From: Flavobacteriales bacterium UBA5081 | GTDB taxonomy: Bacteria > Bacteroidota > Bacteroidia > Flavobacteriales_E > Vicingaceae | Assembly (NCBI GenBank): GCA_002415785.1 | Contig: DIAJ01000037.1 | Coordinates: 1-64,000 of the forward strand | Direction: 5' to 3' | DNA length: 64,000 nucleotides | Shown: one piece after another, positions 59,441-64,000 of the stretch | Position numbering within the stretch: the first letter of the stretch is position 1 | How the letters are laid out: every line of letters begins with the position of its first letter | Position numbers and translations under genes: made by a program | The notes under the pieces: model-generated | What the model was told of the DNA's origin: nothing | The model's input: the letters and a program-made list of their open reading frames with translations, nothing else | The model's database searches: none

Positions 59441-60442
59441 ATGGTTAAAGCATTTATATTCGGAAAGTTTCTGCCTTTTCACAAAGGACACGAAGCAATG
59501 ATAAATTTTGCTTTGACTAAATGTGATTTCCTTACGGTTTTAGTTTGTTGTAGCGATAAAGAAAATATGCCTGCCACGACAAGACAAAAGTGGATTGAAA
59601 AAACTTTTGAAACAGAAAGAAAAATTGAAATCAAAAGCTACAATTATTTAGAAAGTGAATTGCCTAACTCCTCCGAATCTTCGCAAGAAGTTTCAAAGGT
59701 TTGGTCAGCAAAATTCAAAGAGTTTTTTCCCGATTATGATTTAGTAATTACATCGGAAGAATACGGAAATTATGTTGCTTCGTTTATGGACATAAAACAT
59801 ATTGCTTTTGATATTCCAAAGCAACTATTTCCTGTTTCGGCTACTGCTGTTCGTAATGACATTTTTGCAAATTGGAAATTTTTACCTGACAGCGTAAAGC
59901 CAGATTTTGCAATTAAAGTTGTGGTTCTTGGGACAGAAAGCACAGGAAAAACAACATTGACCGAACGTCTTGCCAAATATTTTAATTGTAGTTCAGTAAA
60001 AGAAGCAGGCAGGGACTTAATTGCTAATTCCAACTCATTTGAATTTGACGACTTACATCTTGTTGCTACGGAACACGCCAAACGTATTGACACAGCGATT
60101 TTTGAACAAAGCCCGCTTATCATCATTGACACGGACATACACATAACAAAATCTTACGCCAACTTCATATTTGACAAGACACTTGAAATTGAAAGCAGAA
60201 TCTATAATTCCAACAAAGCGGACATATATCTGTATCTCAACAATGACGTAGAATATGTGCAAGACGGGACACGTTTAAGTGAAAGCGACAGAAATTTGTT
60301 AGACATTTCACACAGACAAATTTTGCAACAACACAACATTGACATTACAGAAATAACAGGCGATTGGGAACAACGATTTGACAAAGCGGTAACGACAATA
60401 AAACAAGTGATAGAAACGAACGACAAGAAGCACAGCCCATAA
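59441..60442 (+). CDS. nadR: NadR-type NMN adenylyltransferase/ribosylnicotinamide kinase
   Basis: A bifunctional enzyme that phosphorylates imported nicotinamide riboside to NMN and adenylates it to NAD. The N-terminal nucleotidyltransferase (about 1-160) has FGKFLPFHKGHEAMI (HxGH-type motif) and an SATAVRNDIF segment (ISSTxVR-like). The C-terminal kinase (about 165-325) has P-loop GTESTGKTTL (about 166-175). 333 aa, lacking the N-terminal repressor domain of the enterobacterial protein. Its stop codon lies inside the GCCCATAAC that opens site D. Confidence 0.9.
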   Translation: MVKAFIFGKFLPFHKGHEAMINFALTKCDFLTVLVCCSDKENMPATTRQKWIEKTFETERKIEIKSYNYLESELPNSSESSQEVSKVWSAKFKEFFPDYDLVITSEEYGNYVASFMDIKHIAFDIPKQLFPVSATAVRNDIFANWKFLPDSVKPDFAIKVVVLGTESTGKTTLTERLAKYFNCSSVKEAGRDLIANSNSFEFDDLHLVATEHAKRIDTAIFEQSPLIIIDTDIHITKSYANFIFDKTLEIESRIYNSNKADIYLYLNNDVEYVQDGTRLSESDRNLLDISHRQILQQHNIDITEITGDWEQRFDKAVTTIKQVIETNDKKHSP

Positions 60443-60568
60443 CAAGGGTTTGGCGTAATGGCGGGTGAAGTGCTTCGTATGAACATTATTGTTAAACTTG
60501 AACTTTGGTGCTTCGTGTCAACAGCAGTGCTATAATGCCGCCACTACGCCAAGCCCCGACCGTTAGCG
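60435..60568. repeat. attC-like foldable site D
   Basis: GCCCATAAC (60435-60443) opens, GTTAGCG (60562-60568) closes. Arms TTGGCGTAATGGCGG (60450-60464) and 60538-60552 pair at 14 of 15, with a further GGG/CCC below. The loop is 73 nt with AAGTGCT at loop positions 4-10. AAC to GTT is 124 nt, identical to site B. Left spacer is shorter than the right one, as in attC sites. Confidence 0.62.
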
Positions 60569-60663
60569 ACAAGCTAAAAAACACGTGTAAATCAAATAAA
60601 AAAAACACGTGAATTGAAAATTAATTTGTAACTTTGTAATTGAACTTAAAAGAGTTAATTAAA

Positions 60664-60915
60664 ATGAACACAAAGTTAACATTGACAATAGAACGGGATA
60701 TAATTGAACGAGCTAAAAGTTATGCGAAAGATAAGAATCGTAGTTTATCTGATATAATTGAAAACTATTTGAAAATTCTTACTGAAAAAGAACAAAAAAA
60801 CGAAGACCAAAAACTTAATCCAATTGTCGAATCATTAAAGGGTTCATTTAAGATGCCAAAAAATATGGATTATAAAAAAGAACTTAAAAACCGTTTAGAA
60901 GAAAAATATTTATAA
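60664..60915 (+). CDS. Antitoxin of a PIN-domain system
   Basis: An 83-aa DNA-binding antitoxin. NTKLTLTIERDIIERAKSYA is a ribbon-helix-helix motif near the N-terminus, followed by NRSLSDIIENYLKIL and a disordered, charged C-terminus with KGSFKMPKNMDYKKEL that would wrap the toxin. This matches the DUF6364-type antitoxins. ATG 60664 starts eight codons after an in-frame TTG. The stop overlaps the toxin start by one base. Confidence 0.82.
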   Translation: MNTKLTLTIERDIIERAKSYAKDKNRSLSDIIENYLKILTEKEQKNEDQKLNPIVESLKGSFKMPKNMDYKKELKNRLEEKYL

Positions 60916-61349
60916 TGGATAAAGTTCTTATCGACACAGATGTTTTAATGGATTTCTTTTTCGACAGAAAACCATTTGCAAAGTATTCAACAGAATTAAT
61001 CAATCTTTGTGCAGAAAAACAAATACAAGGGTTTACAACACCGGTAATTATTTCAAATGTCTATTACTTATTGCGTAAAACTGCAAAACACAACATCATT
61101 GTAGAAAAAATAAAACAGCTTTTGACAATTATCGAAATTGTAAAAATGGACAAAAATGCAGTTATGAACGCTTTAAATTCAGAGTTCAAAGATTTTGAGG
61201 ATGCCTTACAAAACTTTTCGGCAATTGAAAACGGACAAATTAAAATTATTTTAACGAGAAATTTAAAAGATTTTAAAAAGAGTGAATTAGCCATTTTGAC
61301 ACCTGAAACATATTTAAAAGGAAAAGCCAGTGGCTATCAATGGCTATAA
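60915..61349 (+). CDS. PIN-domain toxin (VapC-like ribonuclease)
   Basis: A 144-aa PIN-domain ribonuclease. Acidic active-site residues: Asp in DKVLIDTDVLMDFFF (about 8-14), Glu/Asp region DFEDALQNFSAI (about 93-104) and LTRNLKDFKKSELAILTPETYL near the end (typical PIN C-terminus: NLKDF and TPETYL). Coupled to the antitoxin by a 1-bp overlap. Its stop codon falls in the left arm of site E. As cargo of a mobile unit it may stabilise the array. Confidence 0.85.
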   Translation: MDKVLIDTDVLMDFFFDRKPFAKYSTELINLCAEKQIQGFTTPVIISNVYYLLRKTAKHNIIVEKIKQLLTIIEIVKMDKNAVMNALNSEFKDFEDALQNFSAIENGQIKIILTRNLKDFKKSELAILTPETYLKGKASGYQWL

Positions 61350-61448
61350 ACAATTGGGGCGAAAGTGCTAAAACTAAAGTATAAACATAAAATAAAGGTC
61401 GATGCTAAACCGAAAAAGTTAGGGTATAAAATCCCCAACTGTTCATAG
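61344..61448. repeat. attC-like foldable site E, right side interrupted
   Basis: Arms CTATAAACAATTGGGG (61344-61359) and CCCCAACTGTTCATAG (61433-61448) pair at 14 of 16. The loop is 73 nt, the same length as in sites B and D; it matches the site B loop at 50 of 73 positions and has AAGTGCT at loop positions 4-10. The GTT end is missing; at 61448 the sequence switches to an intron-like segment. Confidence 0.55.
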
Positions 61449-61784
61449 TGTGCCAAGAAGCAGCCACTGCAATAAAATGGCTGCATGCTGTAAATAAGAT
61501 GATGGTAGGTCCATCAGAGTCGTTGTATAGGCAAGGTCTCTAAACCACCTAAAGGTGCTGTGAGGGCAACGTCACGGTATTGAGCGTTTAGGAGAATCTA
61601 GCCCATGAGGTTAGCAGGTATGAATAAAGGAGTTGAACGAGTCTACCTGTCGGTAGACAGGAGTGAACCATTGATGAGGTGTCGAGAAGTGGGTACCTCC
61701 AGTCAAAAGCTACGAAGTATGACACGGAGTGAAAAAGTAGAGTTAGCAATAACTTTAACTACATATTAATTTTAAATACAGCAA
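61350..61784. other. 435-bp gene-free stretch
   Basis: Holds most of site E (to 61448), the candidate intron fragment (61448 to about 61741) and a short AT-rich leader starting with GTTAGC (61742-61747) before the next gene. That GTTAGC may be the left end of the next unit. Confidence 0.5.
61448..61741 (+). ncRNA. Candidate group II intron 5' fragment
   Basis: The segment begins GTGTGCC, as bacterial group II introns do (GUGYG), and is far more structured and G-rich than its surroundings, with several stem-loops in domain I style (for example GATGGTAGGTCCATC, and CCACCTAAAGGTG). It contains a GTCTACC/GGTAGAC hairpin at 61641-61658. There is no reverse transcriptase gene and no domain V-like hairpin, so only the 5' part would remain. 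The right boundary is uncertain. It could instead be another structured RNA. Confidence 0.4.
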
Positions 61785-62195
61785 ATGAAACTGTCTAAAG
61801 AACAAATTTCAGAAATAGCAGAACTGCTCGATTGTGGAATGATTTGTTTTTACCATCGACCGACAGGAACAATTGAATCTCATCCCGATCCAAACAGTCC
61901 ATTTTTTGATCCTGAACCTTGGCAAGATACCATCGACAGAATTGAAAACGATTGGGGCAATTACGACAGATTTGAAAAAATGGATTCTACTCAGGGATTT
62001 CAACTAATGGAAGATTTTGCCTACTCTCTGACGGATGAAAAATTCAGAGATAAAATTATTGAACGGCTTTCAAGGCGACGACCTTTCCGGAATTTTAAAA
62101 ACCTAATTGACTCATCAGACTATCGACAAAGTTGGTTTGACTTCAAAAAAAACGCTTACATCGACTTCGTGAAAAAACAAATTGAAATTAAGTAA
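61785..62195 (+). CDS. UPF0158-family protein
   Basis: A 136-aa cytosolic protein of the UPF0158 family (function unknown). Segments LLDCGMICFYHRPTGTIESHPD, W-x-D-x-I-like PWQDTIDRIE, MEDFAYSLTDEKFRDKIIERL and RRRPFRNFKNLI are typical (each shown within one stretch of the protein). Its N-terminal Cys/His and acidic patch suggests nucleic-acid or metal handling only weakly. It stands alone between GTTAGC (61742) and TATTAACC (62206-62212), possibly another cassette unit whose right site has decayed. Confidence 0.75.
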   Translation: MKLSKEQISEIAELLDCGMICFYHRPTGTIESHPDPNSPFFDPEPWQDTIDRIENDWGNYDRFEKMDSTQGFQLMEDFAYSLTDEKFRDKIIERLSRRRPFRNFKNLIDSSDYRQSWFDFKKNAYIDFVKKQIEIK

Positions 62196-62353
62196 GACTT
62201 TACCTATTAACCGTTGTAGATTGTTTGAGTAAAAATGAAGATATTGTGAAAATAAATGTAAGCGAGAAAGTGAAGATTGGAATTTTAAGGAACGGACTGT
62301 GCTTATATTTGTAGGTCAATGAAATAAGGCACAAATCAATTTAAATTTATAAG

Positions 62354-62668
62354 ATGAAAATACAATTTAACACCGACAAAAACATTCATGGTACGGAGCA
62401 ATTGGAGTCAGTTGTGTCTGAAAAAATTAATCATGGTTTAAAGCACTATGCCGACAAAATTAGTAGAGTAGAGGTGCATCTTTCTGATCAAAATGCCGAA
62501 AAAGCCGGTCCCGACGATGTACAGTGTAAATTAGAAGCTAGGGTTGAAGGTTTGCAGCCAATGATAGTGACCAGTGCAAATGAGTCAAAAGAAAGAGCAG
62601 TAGATGATGCAGTAGATAAAATGAAGGCGACTTTGAATACTGCTTTTGGTAAAATAAGAAACAGATAA
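62354..62668 (+). CDS. hpf: Ribosome hibernation-promoting factor (HPF/RaiA family, short form)
   Basis: A 104-aa ribosome-binding protein that inactivates or protects ribosomes during slow growth. The beta-alpha-beta fold shows in MKIQFNTDKNIHGTEQLES, SRVEVHLSDQNAEKAGPDD and the C-terminal helix RAVDDAVDKMKATL. Short form without the dimerisation tail of long HPF. TATATTTG upstream (near 62305) is a -7-like element. A core gene caught between the accessory array and ssb copy 2. Confidence 0.85.
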   Translation: MKIQFNTDKNIHGTEQLESVVSEKINHGLKHYADKISRVEVHLSDQNAEKAGPDDVQCKLEARVEGLQPMIVTSANESKERAVDDAVDKMKATLNTAFGKIRNR

Positions 62669-62743
62669 TACAATACTTGTTTTAGGCTTTTTTTCGAATA
62701 GGTGGCAGTTTTTAACTGCTAGTAATTGATGATTTTATCATAC

Positions 62744-62774
62744 AAAAAAAGGCAGCCCCTCGGCTGCCTTTTTT
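62744..62774. terminator. Bidirectional terminator after ssb copy 2
   Basis: AAAAAAAGGCAGCC and GGCTGCCTTTTTT around CCTC: a better-paired version of the hairpin at 56085-56116. A smaller GCAGTT/AACTGC hairpin precedes it at 62704-62718, after the hpf gene. Confidence 0.75.
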
Positions 62775-62794
62775 ACTACCTTGATTTTTAAGGT

Positions 62795-63139
62795 TTAGCT
62801 TTTGCTTTTGTTGTCCATAAACAATAGCTCATTAGCCACTACTTCGGTAATGTAGCGTTTTACGCCATCTTTGTCTTCGTACTGGCGGTTGTTGAGTTTA
62901 CCCTCAATCGTTACTTTGCTGCCTTTTTGTAGATACTTTTCAGCTAATTCAGCAGTTTTGCCCCAAGCCACCACTTGATGCCATTGCGTATCTTCTTGCT
63001 TTTCAACTTTGGCGTTTTTGTAATAGTCGGTGGTGGCTACTGAAAAACGCGCCAACATCTTGTTGTTTTCTGTAGTTTTTACTTCCGGATTTGCACCCAA
63101 GTTTCCGATTAATTGCACTTTGTTTTTTAATGAACTCAT
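62795..63139 (-). CDS. ssb: Single-stranded DNA-binding protein, copy 2
   Basis: A 114-aa OB-fold SSB, 109 of 112 residues identical to copy 1 (Asn13, Val34 and Val45 here; His, Ile and Gly there), plus a terminal KS created by a 6-bp difference. It also lacks the acidic tail. Near-identity points to a recent duplication or ongoing gene conversion. Upstream, the tail to 63411 matches copy 1. Confidence 0.92.
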   Translation of the reverse strand: MSSLKNKVQLIGNLGANPEVKTTENNKMLARFSVATTDYYKNAKVEKQEDTQWHQVVAWGKTAELAEKYLQKGSKVTIEGKLNNRQYEDKDGVKRYITEVVANELLFMDNKSKS

Positions 63140-63430
63140 GATAATAAAGTTTTAGTTAATAAATTGAGTTAATTAGCTGCCGACTGCTTTTTCGAACAAT
63201 CGACGGTGCAAAGGTTAGATGCCCTCCAAACTTTATTCGGTTAATAAATATTTAGTTACGTTTAATTTACGTTTGTAAACGTTTGCAAATAGTTTTATTC
63301 TTGATTAATAGTGTTTTATTGCAAAATAAAACTTTATCGATTTTTATATTGTTTTGCTAATTAAATGGATAGTGCTTAAAAAAAGTACTAAGTTTATGCG
63401 GATATTTATAAGTTGTGGTGCATTAAAAAA

Positions 63431-64000
63431 ATGAGATATATTCAGACATTCATTTCATTGTTGATTATAATATTACTCGTATCTTCTTGTAATCAAGATA
63501 AGATTGAGCAAATTAATCAGCTAAAATCCGAAAAAGAAGAATTAACTATTGAAATACAATTACTTAGCGAAAAGATAGATAGCTTATTAGAAACTCCAGC
63601 TATTCAATTTCAAAATATTCTAAGTAATAAAAAAATAAATTTAAATGATACATCATCTATTGATGCGTATTTAAAATTTAAGCAAAAGTATCCCAATTCA
63701 ATTTGGACTAATCTAGCACTTTTTCAAATAAACAAAATTGAAAATAGTAAAAAGGAAGAGGCCATTGACACTGCTGAAGATCATGTTTTCGGGAATTGGA
63801 AATGGGTCAGTAGTTTTAATGCTTGGTTTTTGAGTGATGCAACTCCAGAAAATACCGACAAAACAGAATCAATCCTGATGAAATCTGACTATAACTGTTT
63901 ATTTTACAAAAATGGAGAATTACAGAAAAGAGATAAGTTTGAAATTGAATCTTTTATTGATAATCAAAATAGAATATTAGTATATGTTAATTTTGAGAAT
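63431..64000 (+). CDS. Lipoprotein, incomplete at the window end
   Basis: The frame is open from ATG 63431 to the end of the window (190 codons). The signal peptide ends in the lipobox LLVSSC (Cys about 19), followed by a short coiled-coil-like stretch (about 20-50, INQLKSEKEELTIEIQLLSE) and a soluble domain with KYPNSIWTNLALF and VFGNWKWVSSFNAWF. No family recognised. It starts 10 bp after GTTGTGGTGC, the presumed left end of another cassette-like unit. Confidence 0.65.
   Translation, partial: MRYIQTFISLLIIILLVSSCNQDKIEQINQLKSEKEELTIEIQLLSEKIDSLLETPAIQFQNILSNKKINLNDTSSIDAYLKFKQKYPNSIWTNLALFQINKIENSKKEEAIDTAEDHVFGNWKWVSSFNAWFLSDATPENTDKTESILMKSDYNCLFYKNGELQKRDKFEIESFIDNQNRILVYVNFEN

Larger units (their letters stand above)
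62744..63411. repeat. Large duplication, right copy (terminator, ssb, upstream tail)
   Basis: Counterpart of 56085-56745, same orientation. The last 50-60 bp before 63411 are nearly identical to those before 56745. The sequence then continues with GTTGTGGTGC (63412-63421) instead of GTTATGGGC. Confidence 0.75.

Noticed and set aside
60202..60486. Antisense frames across nadR
   Set aside because: Composition-driven shadows of a well-supported gene.
62205..62332. Possible attC-like site after the UPF0158 gene (TATTAACCGTTGTAG)
   Set aside because: AAC is present, but no GTT lies at the 124-nt distance and no right arm pairs with the left. At most a decayed half-site.
1..64000. CRISPR arrays, rRNA or tRNA genes, prophage or transposase genes
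   Set aside because: No regularly spaced repeats, no RNA-gene signatures and no phage or transposase motifs were found on either strand by eye.

Overview
The window is low-GC chromosomal DNA from a member of the Bacteroidota, probably Flavobacteriales or a close relative. The evidence is a type IX secretion C-terminal sorting domain (48.3-49.5 kb), a PafA-like phosphatase, Bacteroidota-type promoters (TTG, 19-21 nt, TAnnTTTG) and no Shine-Dalgarno signals. Menaquinone is made by the futalosine route (mqnB, mqnD, mqnE). No rRNA, tRNA, CRISPR array, integrase, transposase or prophage gene was seen.

Core blocks. 0.3-11.1 kb: dipeptidase, mqnB, mqnD, an FGE-like protein, hldD, a membrane protein, MerR regulator, M23 peptidase and alaS. 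16.6-30.0 kb: sigma-54-type response regulator, ABC exporter, surface lipoprotein, thioredoxin-like protein, mnmD, YceI, dinB, uvrB and proA-proB-proC. 31.0-56.1 kb: threonine dehydratase, purE-purK, an HPRT-adenylate kinase fusion, SpoIIE-type phosphatase, obgE, PAP2, fluC, PafA-like phosphatase, two helical-repeat proteins around a 65-aa secreted peptide, a PadR/PspC operon, TerC, mqnE, M43 protease, AddB-like nuclease, YwqK-like protein, mnmA and two envelope proteins.

Accessory blocks. 11.2-16.6 kb and 56.1-64.0 kb look like gene-cassette arrays. Genes are separated by long foldable sites that resemble integron attC sites. Two intact sites (13571-13705 and 60435-60568) are both 124 nt from AAC to GTT and both have a 73-nt loop. 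A third (61344-61448) has the same 73-nt loop and is cut off by what looks like the 5' part of a group II intron. A fourth (15655-15851) is longer by about 62 nt and contains an internal palindrome of about that size. Two units also carry private inverted ends: the OLD-family ATPase is bounded by a 12-bp inverted repeat, and the TonB receptor-pnuC-nadR operon by a 9-bp inverted repeat. This is what is expected if each unit once existed as a circle closed at its own site. Cargo includes a candidate defence ATPase, an OmpA-domain protein, a nicotinamide riboside salvage operon whose receptor has one in-frame stop, and a PIN toxin-antitoxin pair. Two near-identical ssb copies, each with a long shared upstream tail ending exactly where a GTT-type unit begins, flank the second array.

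All homology calls are by eye from recognised motifs. Repeat identities were counted by hand.
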